Shown one piece after another: positions 33,261 through 45,050 of a stretch of 64,000 nucleotides of DNA. Made by a program: the position numbers and the translations under genes. The first letter of the stretch is position 1. Each line of letters opens with the position of its first letter. Location of the stretch: NCBI GenBank assembly GCA_963930655.1, contig OZ005605.1, forward strand, positions 6,269,501 to 6,333,500. Reading direction: 5' to 3'. This DNA comes from Myrica gale. Taxonomy: Eukaryota; Streptophyta; Magnoliopsida; Fagales; Myricaceae. The notes under the pieces are model-generated. The model was given only the letters and a program-made list of their open reading frames with translations. It searched no databases and was not told the DNA's origin.

Positions 33261-33895
33261 GGGTTAATGAACAAAATAGTCCCTGGGTTTTATGCCCTTC
33301 ATCGATTTGGTCCCTAGGTTTTCATTTTGGTCACATAAGTCCTTAGGTTATTCTCATTTATCGATTTAGTCCTTCCGTCCAATTCTGTCTCATCCGTGTA
33401 CAGTCAGCTAACGGTGGGCCACGTCACCACCAATAAGATCGCGACACGTGTATGATTTAAAACAAAAAACTCAAGTCCATGTGGCATAAAAAATTGAACG
33501 GGGGAGACCCTCATTCGCGCAACGAATGGAGCCCAGATCTGGGCTCCCTCGTGGTGATGGGGCGAGCCCTGTCGCCGGGGTGGGTGGCTCCCGGCCACCC
33601 CTGAGCGGGGGAGCCCAGCATCGTCGTGCGAAAGGGGGTCTCCCCCGTTCGATTTTTTTTAAACGAATATGGCACATGGACATGAGTTTTTTGTTTTAAA
33701 TCGTACACGTGTCGCGATCTTATTGGTGGTGATGTGGCCCACCGTTAGCTGACTGTGCACGGATGAGACAGAATTGGAGGGAAGGACTAAATTGATAAAT
33801 GAGGATAACCTAAGGACTTATGTGACCAAATTGGAAACCTAGGGACCAAATTGATAAAGGGTATAAAATCCAGGAACTATTTTGGTCATTAACCC
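33261..33895. mobile_element. MULE-type foldback element, 635 bp, inside CACTA C
   Basis: Ends GGGTTAATGAACAAAATAGT and ggaactattttggtcattaa plus ccc are inverted, and the inverted similarity runs for roughly 270 bases per arm. The flanking 9-mers TAAAGAATA (33252-33260) and TAACGAATA (33896-33904) differ once. The centre (33490-33660) is strikingly GC-rich compared with all surroundings and is itself a loose foldback around gggggagaccc and gggtctccccc. Frames there are by-products of the GC-rich hairpin. Confidence 0.85.
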
Positions 33896-33929
33896 TAACG
33901 AATAAAGGTAATGTCAAAAAATCTGCTAA

Positions 33930-34400
33930 ATGTCTACAAGTTGTTACGCGACGTTCGGACGCACTAGATTAATTGATTATGTTGGAATGCACAAAAATCT
34001 CGTCCGGATGCCCTTATCACAGTACCATGGATTACACGTGTTTAATGAGGATGAAGATTGAAAATAACTTTAGGCATCCGAACGGGGAAGCATCAATGTT
34101 CGGACGAGTAAGATAAAAAGACGATGTTGGAACGGATGATAGTATCGTTCAGACGTCTGTGTAACCGTCGCATGACTTACATGTGTTTACGTTATACGAT
34201 AGCTGAAAATGGTTGTCACGTTCTAATGCCTAGGAAACCGTGTAGACTCTACGTGACGTTTAATCAGCCGAACGTATGCTTCCACGTCACACGAAGTCAG
34301 GGGAATGGCGTCCCGACTAGAAGATACCGTCCAAAAGCTTATAATGTTTCGAACTGTTTTAAATGGTTTAAATTTTGACATTTAATGCGGAGGACTCTCA
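33930..34400. repeat. CACTA C second motif array
   Basis: Copies of gttcggacg, cgtccgga and gttcagacg in both orientations, aligning with the minus strand of 5400-5800 in element A. No gene. Confidence 0.6.
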
Positions 34401-34545
34401 TTTGGGCATGTGTCCACGAATTGTCAAACTCAAACTGTTCGAAATTTTTAGTTTTACCGTGTGTTTTATCCTCAAAAATCTCTCAACCGTCCTTGTTTTC
34501 TTCCTAAATGTTGACGTAATCTCATTTATTCGAGGCTGAAATCAC

Positions 34546-36154
34546 ATTCATGTATATTTTGTTCATTTTTAGCATGATTTTAGAATGAAAATGGGGTCAC
34601 GACAGTGCCCTATGAGAAGCTTGATTTGAGCTTAAATGGTTTTACATGGTATAGTAGGTGGTATAAAGCTACATGCATGGATTTAGGTGATTTTGGGAAG
34701 GAAATGAGAAATCAAGGGCATATGAAGTGTTGTTGAGTTATTGATCTTCATACCGAATGCATTTTGTGATTACTGAAGGTTTATTGACATGTTAATACAC
34801 CTTGTATTGTAGTGAAACACACAAAAGTATAAATGCATGCAGATTTTTCCCTAAGTTACAAGAAACCCGAATGCACTGTTGAATATTTAATGTAAAAATA
34901 TGTCATATTCTCATATGAAACTTTCCAAAAATGAAGTTTAGAATTTTTAGGACTTTTCATGAAAATTTCAGCAAAAATAATAAGTGGAAAGGTCCGAAAT
35001 GCCCTTGGAAGCACATGGGAGCAATTTCGGTATTTCTGAGAAAATCAAGGATAAATACGTCTAAGTATAAAATTCGGCTTATGGTAATGTTGGACTTAGT
35101 TTAAAGAATTTAGGGTAGTATTTTGAGTCCAAAACTATTTAACATGAGGCCCAAAACAGAAGGCCTAATAGGAGCCTAAACCTAGCCCGTTAGTCATAAT
35201 AAGCTAATAAAAGCAATTAAATGAAAGAAGCTTAGTGAAAATCCAGATTTGTAAAATACGAAGCCCATTAGGTCCAGTAGTATTAATGAAGTTAGGGTTG
35301 GGCAAAAAACCCGAGACCCGACAACCCGAATCGGCCCGACCCGTTTCCAACCCGATCGGGTCGGGTTTATGCGGATTCGGGTTCGGGTTTACATACAAAT
35401 AAAAATCATTTTTTGGGTTCGGGTATATGAACAAACCCGAAATTAAACCCGAACCGAACCGGAGAATATAATGGCCTCAACTCGTGACCCGCTTTTCCCG
35501 ACCCGGACCGACCCGTTTCGACCCGATATTTTCGGGTTTATACGGGTTAGGGTTCGGGTTTGCTCATAAATAAACCCGATATTTTTGGGTTGGGTTTGGG
35601 TTCAAAATTTCGAACCCGAACCCGGTTTGCCCACCCCTAAATGAAGTGGTTAGATAAATAAATAATGAATAAAAGGAAAGAAATTAGTTATGTATTAATT
35701 TTTAGAAAGAAACGGAGGAAGGATAATAAGGCAACCAATATAAACTCTAAACCCCATCAATTAGAACATAGTCAATAATGAAGTAATGCAGTAACGAATT
35801 TGCATAAGAACAGAATGATTTAAACCATCTTGGAATGAACAATTTTGCAAGGTTAAGAAAGTACATATTTGTATTTCATTTTTATTGAAGCTTATGTAGG
35901 TTTGCGAGTTGCATATATATGCTTGTAATGTGTCATATTGTATAATCATTTCATGGGTATGGAAAGTATTGAAAGATGGGAAAGAACCTATACCTAGAGG
36001 AGGTCCTGAGATTAGGTGACAGTACCGTCACGATGAGAAATGTGCAAGCCACCACTAATGGAATAGTGGATGGTTTCCCTAGGCAATGGTACGTCATGTG
36101 CATACTATCTCAATAAGTGAGTCTAGGGGGTAAGTACAGGTACGGGGCGTGACA
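34546..36154 (-). mobile_element. Probable Ty3/gypsy solo LTR, fossil
   Basis: On the minus strand the segment begins TGTCACGCCCCGTACCTG, the usual opening of plant chromovirus-type LTRs. ATCAC stands at both candidate edges (34541-34545 and 36155-36159) as a possible 5-bp duplication. The other edge does not have a canonical CA, so the limit at 34546 is tentative. No internal genes. A hAT MITE is nested inside. Confidence 0.5.
35293..35639. mobile_element. hAT MITE, 347 bp
   Basis: TIRs TAGGGTTGGGCAAA and tttgcccacccccta-type end, perfect 8-bp duplication AATGAAGT (35285-35292 and 35640-35647). Subterminal words cccgaacccg, cgggttcggg and gacccgac alternate in orientation on both sides. No coding capacity. 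Confidence 0.92.
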
Positions 36155-36779
36155 ATCACGTACCCCTCTCTCTTGAATTCTCTCAAACTCCTCTCAATCT
36201 CTATTGCCATTTCAGTCCGTGGATTGCATCCTTTCTAGTCCTACACACTCCAGGTACGTTTTGTAGTGCATTTTAACTGATTAAAACGTGTTTTTTTGTT
36301 TGATTTTGCGTATTGAATTTGGCTTTGAATATGTTAATAAACATGTAAAATATGCATGTTGATGAATATGAGTGTTTGTAGTTAGTTTAAGATTGTTTTG
36401 TACTTATTTTGACATAGAAAAATATTGATTTGGCGTTCATGCGGAAATGCTAACGATAAGCTTTAGCGTTAGAATGGAAATACTAAAGTATTTCGAACTT
36501 TTTTTCGTTCTATAAAGGCATATTCCGTTCGATGCTTAGTTACAAATACGTTCGAATGTGTTATATTTTGTTTGGTGGTTATATATTAATGTTCGTTCTA
36601 TATATGTTCGATGAGCACTTTCTTTACACATTCGAAATTAGTATTTCGTTTGATATTTATGATTTTCGTTGTAAATCTGTTCGATGCTTCATTCAATTCA
36701 TTTCGAACATATATTCGTGCTATGTTCTTCAGCCATTCTAATGAACTTTTTTTAAAAAATTTCAGATTAACTTAAAAGG

Positions 36780-37422
36780 GCAAAAAGACCCTTGACTACA
36801 GTCGAGAGGCAAGCGATTATTTGTAAGCGCACAGTAGTGGTAGAGAGGTCAGTTAGCACATAATACTTCTAGAAGTTTCCATTCGAGGGTCGCACGATTG
36901 ACGAGATATTCACCAATTATCGTTGGAACTGCGTGCTCTCTTGGAGGGGCCCATCGTAAACAAATATGGTCAGAGAGTTTTACAGTATGCTACAAAATGT
37001 CGACACCTACTGAGGATGAGTGAGAGGTCTACATCCGTGAACGGTCGATCAGAATCTCCCCCAACAGGCTCTCCACCTACTTGCACATTCTGAGGCTAGT
37101 GGGTGCCTATCCAGACGTTATAAGCTAACATCGATGCAGCTTGGTCCATTCAACAGGGCGACTTGTCGGCCTTCGATGGCGCATAGATCAAGGTAACAAC
37201 ATCCTTCATCTGCACTGCAGCGTTCAAGTGGTATGACCCGTGTTGTGCAAGACACCCGGGCCTTTGCTAGAGATGGAGAGCAGCAATTTACACGCAATGG
37301 AGACGACCATTGCTCCCATCATCAGTAGTCTGGCTGCTATGAAGAAGAGACTCGAGAAGATTGAGTCGATGCAACTGGAGTTGAAGAAGGTAAATGACGA
37401 GGCCCGAAAAGAAATCATGTAG
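36780..37422 (+). pseudogene. Accessory-gene remnant, element D
   Basis: A broken plus-strand stretch follows an acceptor-like TTTCAG (36763-36768). Its last 60 codons (37240-37422) read MEKKLE-like coiled coil: AMETTIAPIISSLAAMKKRL and EKIESMQLELKKVNDEARKE, then a stop. Position, upstream intron-like gap and coiled-coil ending parallel the accessory genes of A and B. The middle has stops in all frames. Low-similarity inference from layout. Confidence 0.4.
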
Positions 37423-37754
37423 AGGTTAGCTGATATAGTATTTTATCATGTATTTATTTTTCTTTTTCAGAAATTCGAACAATTATGTTTATACGTATTA
37501 TATTATTTGTGCATGATGATCTAATTTATTTTTTTATGGCTAAACTAATCTCGTTTTATTTGATAAATAAATTATAATTAAAAAATCGCGCTAAAAATTG
37601 AGTAATAAAAAATTTATTTTTCGTTTTATGACAGCATTATGTAACTGTTACAATGTTAGCCGCATTAACTTTAAAAGGTAAAAATAGTAAATCAAATAAA
37701 ATTATAAAAAAAATAAAAATAAAAAGGAATAAAATTAATCAAAACCAAATATTT

Positions 37755-38405
37755 ACGTATAGTACCTTATACATATTATATAATAGTACCTCATACATAT
37801 AATATAATAATACCTTATACATATTATTTAATATATATTACCTTGTACATATTAGTTAATATAAAGTACCTTATACATATAATATAATAGTACCTTCTAC
37901 ATATATAATAGTACCTTGTACGTATTGCTGAATATATAGTATCTTATACATATCATATGATCGTACCTTGTACATATTAGTAAATACATAGTACCTTATA
38001 CATATTATGTTATAGTACCTTGTACATAAAATATAATAGTATCTTATACATATTATTTAATATATAACACCTTATACATATTACTTAATATATAGTACCT
38101 TATATATATTATATAATCGTACCTTGTACATATTACTTAATATATAGTACCTTATACATATTATGTAATGCTACCTTGTACATATTATGTAATAGTACCT
38201 TGTACATTTTATATATGTATTATTTAGAACCTTATACATATACGTAATCTATAATACCTTATACCTTATCTTACGTGTGCGTAATTTATAGTACCTTATA
38301 CCTAACCTTACATATACGTAATATATAGTACCTTATGCCATACATTTTATATATGTAATATATAGTACCTTATACCTTACCTTAAATATGTAGTAGTACC
38401 TTACA
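37755..38405. repeat. AT-rich minisatellite with AGTACCTTATACATATTA unit
   Basis: About twenty-five imperfect units of 20-35 bases with the word taccttatacatatta or taccttgtacatatta, linked by ATATATA or ATAATA. It lies between the accessory-gene remnant and the right motif array of D. Units become more degenerate to the right. Confidence 0.85.
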
Positions 38406-38849
38406 CATTTCAATTATTCCACAAACGTTCGAACATAAAGAAAATGTTCGAACTATAAATAGCATGAAACGACGCTGTATCAGTTACAAAAAACGTTCGA
38501 ATGTTGTTTCAACAATCGTTAGAACTGTACTGAAAACTAAGACGATGTCATTCGGATAGAAAAGGAATCGTTCGAGCGTGTAAAACGAATGTTCGAACGA
38601 TAGTTTAAGAGCACTTTAATTCCGCTGCTTTTTGGCCCACCGTTCTAACGCAAAAGTACAATTCAAACGAGTGCTAAAAAGCATGAAACGACGTAATTTT
38701 ATTTTCTAAAATTCGTTCGAACGGTGTTTCAATAAACGTTAGAATGATTTTGAAAACCAACGACGTCGTTCAGATATACTTAAGTTAGCTTAAACACTCG
38801 ATTATAAAAAAATGGAATATTAATCAAATTTCTCGTATATAAGGTTTGA

Positions 38850-41100
38850 TTAATGTAAGCAGCCTGAATAAAACGTCTCTAGATATCGAACTTGTTACAA
38901 AACGTCTCTAAATAAACATGATGCTGATCTCACGGCCGGAATTCTCGCCGCAATATATAAGATATTTTGGAAGATAAGAATGTGTTGAAGTAGACGTAAA
39001 AGAATAAAGATATATCACGAACGGCAAGCTAAGAAGCAGTAACGTATTGCACCAACCATAAACAAAGTATAAAATATTATAAAATTGACCAATTTGATGC
39101 TTTACTTTGGGTCACTCGCGCGCAACCGCTAGCTGATGCTATCTTGCTAGCTATCTCTGTTTCTTACGTGCCCTCCACAACCCGTCCTACGAATTCCTTA
39201 CTCCAAGAATCTTCCACGCATTCCATAACCCACACTCCTACCCTTCCGCTTCGCATACTCTACCTTAACCCGTCTAATATGATCAGCGGCCTCCACGATT
39301 TATTTATTCGTTTCTTAATTTGTACTTATCTTTTCTGAGTCAACCATCTCCTTCTAGCAAAATTGCACGGGCTGCATGTGTTTGGCCTAACTTGCATTTG
39401 GCTAGCCTGAAACCGCCCTGATTTCAGATTAATCTCCTTAAAAAGGCAAATATTTAAGGTTAATCCCGTTTCGTTTATGCTAAATTTTATCAACTTGGAT
39501 ACCTATAGTTTTGAAATTGCACGGAGATATGTCATAGTGGATTCTCTAATTATAGATGAGCAAAAAAAAAAGGATTCTCTAGCTAAAATCTATTTTTACC
39601 TCATAAATTTTAAAACTGTGATTCACCTCGGCATTATGTTTTGAATATGATCGATTATCGCCCTCCATTTGAAATGAACATTAAATCACATGTAAAATGA
39701 CCTAAATATCCATCCGAGACAAAATTACTAATTTTTTTTAAAAAAATCATTAAACATAAAAAATGATATATAGAAAAAGTAATTAATCCATTTCACATGT
39801 TAGGTGTAGCTAGTATATTCGGCGGGTCCCTATTCAATGCTATGCATGGTTACTATTTTAAATAAAAATATTGAAAATCTATTTCAATAATCTATTTATT
39901 ATTAATTTATTTCTTGAATTTTTAAAAAAATTTAATTTTGTAGGGGCGTTTCGGTAATTTTGTATTTTTGTGTCTGTCTTAACGCCCAAATCAAACAAAG
40001 AGTGAGAATTGATCATGTGCAAAACATACGGAGTACAAATCACGATTTTAAATTTTAGGGAGACGAAATTAATTTTAGTCTATAATTAGGGGCGTATTAT
40101 GACATTACTTGTAGAGGAGGAATACTATGATTTAAGGGACTCTAGCGTAGTCATTGAATTCGACTGACGAGTTTAAAAAGACTGAAAGATAAAAATGACC
40201 AAGACCAAAAGAAAAAAAAAAACTCATCTCGACACGAAGCATATGTGGCAAGTAGTGTTAATTCCTTGCATATATACGTGAAGAGAATCCGTTGTTTTTT
40301 GGATTGAAGAAGATCAAGCTGTATTTTTTTCTTCCAAGCAAAAAAGAAAAATCACCTAAAAGTTTTCAATCTCTTTTCTCTTTTTATAGTCAATAAAACT
40401 AAAAGAATGAACCTTAATTAATTATAAAATTATATTAATTATATGTAATCCTAAAAGACCCGCTAAGTCTGGCATCACTTGCACAGCTCTATGAACCACA
40501 TGTGAGTTTCATTAAGGATTAGCAAATTAAATCGTTTTAAATCCATGATTAATTAACCCATTACCTAATGATTGATTAGTGAGAGCTTATATTTGAGAAA
40601 GATCACTTGTCAAATGATTGGGTGATCAATATTGCCGGCGCAATTTTTGGGTTAGTGCCGATCTAGGAAGTGATCAATAGTGTATTAATTATGATATGAT
40701 GTCAGTAGGTAAACTGCACATGTACTACTCCTTGATTAATTTGCCTGTCACACTAACATGCATGACTTGAAGCATTTTTTTATATGAACGAAATCACTTC
40801 CTCACAAGTCACAAAGATCTTCATAAGCAAATTTTCAACGTTTGGGTGATTATTAAATTGGATGATTGGTTACATGGTATGTAGTTTCAGTAAAATGGAG
40901 AAGGAAACCATGAGCAAGAAAAGCAAAAAAAAGGACGGGGAGAAGCGGAATTTATGTGGTTCCAGGCTTGCAAACCAATCCTCCAGAAAGGAATCGTTGC
41001 GAAAAAGTAATGGGTTTGCTTGAAAGCCAACCGAATCTCACTCCTTTCCTCGCCTCCTCATATTTACATTGCATCTTTCTCTCTCCCTCTCTTACAACGC
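38850..41100. other. Intergenic DNA upstream of the zinc-finger gene
   Basis: AT-rich sequence without a recognisable gene or transposon end. It contains short A/T runs and the upstream regulatory region of the gene at 41322. Confidence 0.5.
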
Positions 41101-41118
41101 ACACCTGTGTATCATAGC

Positions 41119-41127
41119 TATATATAA
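41119..41127 (+). promoter_or_regulatory. TATA box of the C2H2 zinc-finger gene
   Basis: TATATATAA lies 195 bases before the start codon. A CT-rich leader (41258-41282, ctctctctct) lies between, typical of plant promoters and leaders. Confidence 0.6.
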
Positions 41128-41321
41128 CTTCCAAGGATTGGAAACGCAAGACTGGCAAAGCAAATTCACGGTTACTGTTCACGGGGCTGCTTTTGGCTCT
41201 ACTTGAAACCCTCAAACACCATTCACTATAATAACTCCCACTCTCCTGCATTTTCTTCCTCCATCTCTCTCTCTCTCTCTCAGAATTTTCTTTATCTTTG
41301 CTGCTGTTGATTAGCTAGAAG

Positions 41322-42164
41322 ATGGTGAAGGAATCCCAAGAGGAAGTCATGGGGCACAAGAATCATGCGCAAATAATCAGAGGCAAACGCACCAAGCGTC
41401 AGAGGCTACAGTCCGCACTAGGGCTAGCCATGGCGTCTTCTAGCTCATCTAGCGGTGGTGGAGATGATAGTACGGGTGGAACGAGCTGTAATGATCATTC
41501 TGGTGGACTTGATCGTGCTACAACCTGTCCTACAACCTCAACGGAAGTCACAGGGAGTACTGCGGAAGAAGAGGAGGACATGGCCAATTGTTTGATTCTC
41601 TTGGCTCAAGGCCATAGCCGAAAAGTCTCGCAGCCCGTGCCGACAGCTAGTAATAGGGCCACTTTATATGCCTACCAGTGCAAGACGTGTAACCGGTGCT
41701 TCCCTTCGTTCCAAGCGCTTGGTGGACATAGAGCCAGTCACAAGAAACCCAAGGCTAATACAGATGAGAAGAAAGCCTCGATGGCTGCATTGGATGAAGA
41801 AGACTATCAATTTACCAACACTAGCACAGTCCTTTCACTGCAATTAACAAATAGGGTTCTGTATAGCAATACCCACAAATCCAAGGTTCACGAGTGTTCG
41901 ATATGTGGCTCTCAGTTCTCGTCCGGCCAAGCCTTGGGGGGGCATATGAGGCGTCACAGATCTTTCATGAATACTGCAACATCCATGAGTGCGGGAATTC
42001 GCAGTCCCGAGACCCAACAAGCGAAGAAACAAAGGAAAATTCTACAACTGGATCTTAATCTTCCAGCCCCAGAAGATGAACATAGAGAACCAAAATTTTC
42101 CTTGGTGTCGAAAGAACAAGTCCTCGTCTTCTCAGCCTCTCCTTTAGTGGATTGCCATAACTAA
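41322..42164 (+). CDS. C2H2 zinc-finger repressor, ZAT (C1-2i) type, 280 aa
   Basis: An intronless gene with the standard layout of two-finger plant ZAT proteins. Basic nuclear-signal region GKRTKRQRLQ (21-30); acidic and hydrophobic L-box-like EEEEDMANCLILLAQG (82-97); finger 1 with C120, C123, H136, H140 and QALGGH (131-136); finger 2 with C192, C195, H208, H212 and QALGGH (203-208); EAR repression motif LQLDLNLPAPED (241-252). QALGGH helices contact AGT-type cores in target promoters, and the EAR motif recruits TOPLESS-type corepressors; such proteins act in stress and defence signalling in the nucleus. The spacing and basic region are closest to the ZAT5 branch, though the exact member cannot be settled by eye. 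The ATG is the first in frame and follows a CT-rich leader. No damage is seen, and this is the only intact host gene recognised here. Confidence 0.96.
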   Translation: MVKESQEEVMGHKNHAQIIRGKRTKRQRLQSALGLAMASSSSSSGGGDDSTGGTSCNDHSGGLDRATTCPTTSTEVTGSTAEEEEDMANCLILLAQGHSRKVSQPVPTASNRATLYAYQCKTCNRCFPSFQALGGHRASHKKPKANTDEKKASMAALDEEDYQFTNTSTVLSLQLTNRVLYSNTHKSKVHECSICGSQFSSGQALGGHMRRHRSFMNTATSMSAGIRSPETQQAKKQRKILQLDLNLPAPEDEHREPKFSLVSKEQVLVFSASPLVDCHN

Positions 42165-44080
42165 ACTCCAAGTCCATCTTCTCTTAAGAACTTATCTCAA
42201 GCGAAACTGATGTGAATTACTATTAACATTATTACTCATGATTAATGTCCTTCATAGATGTTCATTCTTTAAATTCTTTGATCGTGTGTATGCTAATTGT
42301 AGAGTTCAGATTTACATATCTTGGACAAGCGGCTTTTTGTTCATGTGGCCTTCGATTCACGCAAAGTTAAGTTTTTCTCTCTCCCTCTTCTTTGTTTCTG
42401 AAAGCCTGCCCCTTTTCTAGTGTGAGAAGCAGAAAATTGTTAGGGACGAAAGAGAGTAGTGTGTAAGGTGTTCAAAGGTGGCCAGAGCTTGTCATGAGAC
42501 TGGCACCACCAAAACCACAACCGAAAGTGGTGAATTAGGTTCCCTTGTTTCGTTTGCAAGAAAGCTAAGGCTCTGTCTCTGTGTCTCTATCTGTCTGTTA
42601 CATTAAACTGCAAAAAAAATAAAAAATAAAAACGGATGGCAAGCAATGCCACTAGCTAACTGCCCCTTCTTTTGCGGGTTCACCTTTAACATACATTTAG
42701 AAAGTGATATATCACACGCACCCTGAAACCGTCCATTAAAGTCTCGAATGAAATGAGCACAACGTGAGAGTTTTTGCCTTTTGAGTGCTGCCTTCACATT
42801 TACCTTTTTGTGATTCTATTTCTCTGTTTGTCTCCTGTGGATAACCTTACAAGCATGCACCCATGAATTCACTAGAAATATTTCTAAGTTAGCTAGCCAA
42901 GTTCTCCTATTTTTGTGATTATATATTCGAAGCGGGAAAAACAGAAAAAGCAAACATGGGTTTGTCGTAAAGCTGGACATATATATAGCTAGCAGCAGCG
43001 CTCATGGTAAGAAGTCAGAGATCGGACAAATAACCTTATACCTAGTTTTTTTCCTTTTGATTTGTCTCGTTCGTTCACCTTCTAAGCAATTTCTTGAGGG
43101 CGCATACACAATGAGAGATCAAGTCGAACCAAGAATGATGAGGAAGTGTATCCAAAATTTCCGGTGTTTGTTATTTGCACATTTGGTGGGTGTGTGAAAG
43201 ACCCACACATGTGACAACTTTGCGTGACAGACATCCAAATACAGGAGGGAGAGGAGAGAGAGGTCACTGACAATGGCACATGTAATGGTGGTTACATGTC
43301 TTAAAACAAGCCCCAAAAAACTCAATAACTCAAAAGCTCACGGAACGGTTGTATTTAATGTTGTCGTTAGTTGATTGAGCAAAGTCTTTTTTACTTGTCA
43401 TGAGCTAGGGGCCGAGCCACAGCCACCACTCAATTAATAACAGCATACAGCAGCAGCCACTTTGGTGGTACGTTCCTGGATAGTGCTGCAGGTCATTCCA
43501 TGGGGAGGTAGAAGTGATCAATTAATTAATTATCTCTTTTATTTACTTTATATACAACCCGACAATATCCAGACCTTTCTTATCACCCCCACTCTTTCTT
43601 GTTAAGAAGAACTATCGAAACTATAGGAAAAATCAATCAAGTTGCAAGAAGCAAGTTTTCTTTCCCCTTAGCAAATGCAAATGTTATACATGTAATTTAA
43701 TTTAATTTGTTATTTTTCGTGTTAATTTCATTTTTATTTAATTTATTGACATAATTTTTACTTTTTTATTTTTAAAAAGTGTGGAATGTCACGTCACCAT
43801 ATATTGACCCTTGGTGTGCTATGTCATCAATCCCGTTAGAAACTTGAACAAAAATGTGACAGAGGAAATGATTTTACATGTGTAATCTAAACTCAAGCAG
43901 AAATTTAACAACTCTAAAAACCTCAATATTGTTTTAAAATCTCATAAGTTTTTTTTAAAATTTTTCTTTAAAAAAAACTATATTAGCTTTTAGAATTGAC
44001 AAGTAACTTTTCGAGTTTAGGGCCTTTAGAAAATCACGCATTCCATTCAGCCTCTGTTTATAAACCATGCTACACGGATC
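42165..44080. other. 3' flank and intergenic DNA
   Basis: The 3' untranslated region of the zinc-finger gene and AT-rich intergenic sequence. Short frames here have no recognisable content. A CT-rich patch (42370-42420) and several A/T runs are present. Confidence 0.5.
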
Positions 44081-44089
44081 TCTGTCTCT

Positions 44090-44950
44090 TGAAGTACTTT
44101 CCTGGATCAAAGGTGGCTCGGTCTCCTAATGGTATTTTTTCTTAATCCAGCGCAATTATGCATTGGATATTCTCTCCGATAGTGGTCGTCTCAGTTCTCG
44201 TCCCGCTTCTTTTCCAATGGACAAAAACCTTAAGTTGATAACAGATGGTGATCTTCATTCAGATCCCATGTCGGCCGCCTCATTTATTTAACAATTACCC
44301 GGTCTTACATTGTCTATCATGTGAATGTACCCAGCCAATTGATGCATCACCCCGACAGACGCATTATAATGCTACAATCCGTGTGCTTCGCTTCATCAAG
44401 TATATTCCTGGACAAGGCATGCATTTTTTTCCATCTCATAATTCTTTCCAGATCACTGCCTTTTCAGACTCAGATTGGGCCAGTTGCCCTACTACTGGTT
44501 TGTCCATTAAACTTGCGGATAGTCCTATCTCGTGGTGCACCAAGAAGCAAGTGACTGTACGTATCTCGTTTCTCAAGTACTGAAGCTAAATATCGCAAAA
44601 TGACTTCTACAACCTGCGAACTTGTGTGGCTCAAAATATTATTATCTGGTCTTACCATTAATCACTCACAGCCCATGCTTCTTTACTGTGATAACAAGGC
44701 TGCATTACCCATCGTTCAAAATCATGTGTTTCACGAACAAACAAAGTATACTGAGATTGATTGCCACATTGTTTATGAAAAATTTCGTGATCGTCTTATC
44801 TTTACTTCTCAAGTTCCCCTACACAGGACCAAATTTCTGATTTCTTCACCAAACTCTTGGGACGTGAATGTTTCTTACATCTCTCAAGCAAGTTGGGCAT
44901 TATGAATCTTTAATCTCCAACGTGAGGGAAAGTATTACAATATCTTCGGT
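44090..44950 (+). mobile_element. Ty1/copia pol 3' fragment, fossil
   Basis: Plus-strand text is recognisable as the end of a copia polyprotein: the RNase H region around FSDSDWASCPTTG and STTCELVWLKILLSGL, and LLYCDNKAALPI. It is broken in several places and lacks the front of pol, gag and clear LTRs. An old, truncated copy. Confidence 0.85.
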
Positions 44951-45050
44951 ATATTCACCCATTCCACTTTATATTGAAATTTTTAATTCTTTTACCGTTG
45001 CAACTTGAGGGGCATTCTTTCACACAGAACCTAATATAGAAATATTTTAT

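Larger units (their letters stand above)
31074..34545 (+). mobile_element. CACTA element C, plus strand, 3' part uncertain
   Basis: The terminus CACTACAATAAATTTAGC at 31074 is preceded by CTG. GTGACAAA/TTTATCAC words and gttcggacg/cgtccgaac motifs follow, then a leader (to about 31860), coiled-coil gene remnants, an AT-rich stretch, a MULE MITE and a second motif array. It is homologous, in the opposite orientation, to element A from 8010 down to about 5280. Past 34545 an LTR-like segment begins, and no GTAGTG end with CTG was found, so the 3' end is not known; remnant D at 36160-38800 may be its continuation or a different copy. Confidence 0.75.
36160..38800 (+). mobile_element. CACTA-like remnant D with CGTTCGAACG motifs
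   Basis: A leader with ctctcaaactcctctcaatc and a strong donor (CCAG/GTACGT near 36250) resembles the leader of element B (ctctcaaacttcac, then ACG/GTACGT). Motifs gttcgaa, cgttcgaacg and attcgaac in both orientations flank an accessory-gene remnant on both sides (36430-36740 and 38410-38790). No CACTA terminus is visible at either end, so it is truncated or a continuation of C. Confidence 0.5.

Noticed and set aside
33404-33708. Three overlapping minus-strand frames rich in Pro, Arg and Gly
   Set aside because: They are by-products of the GC-rich hairpin core of a MULE-type element, and none has a recognisable domain.
36255-36270. TTTTGTAGTG resembling a CACTA right terminus
   Set aside because: No subterminal motif array or GTGAC words precede it, and it sits just after a splice-donor-like GTACGT in a leader; no matching 3-bp duplication for element C (CTG).
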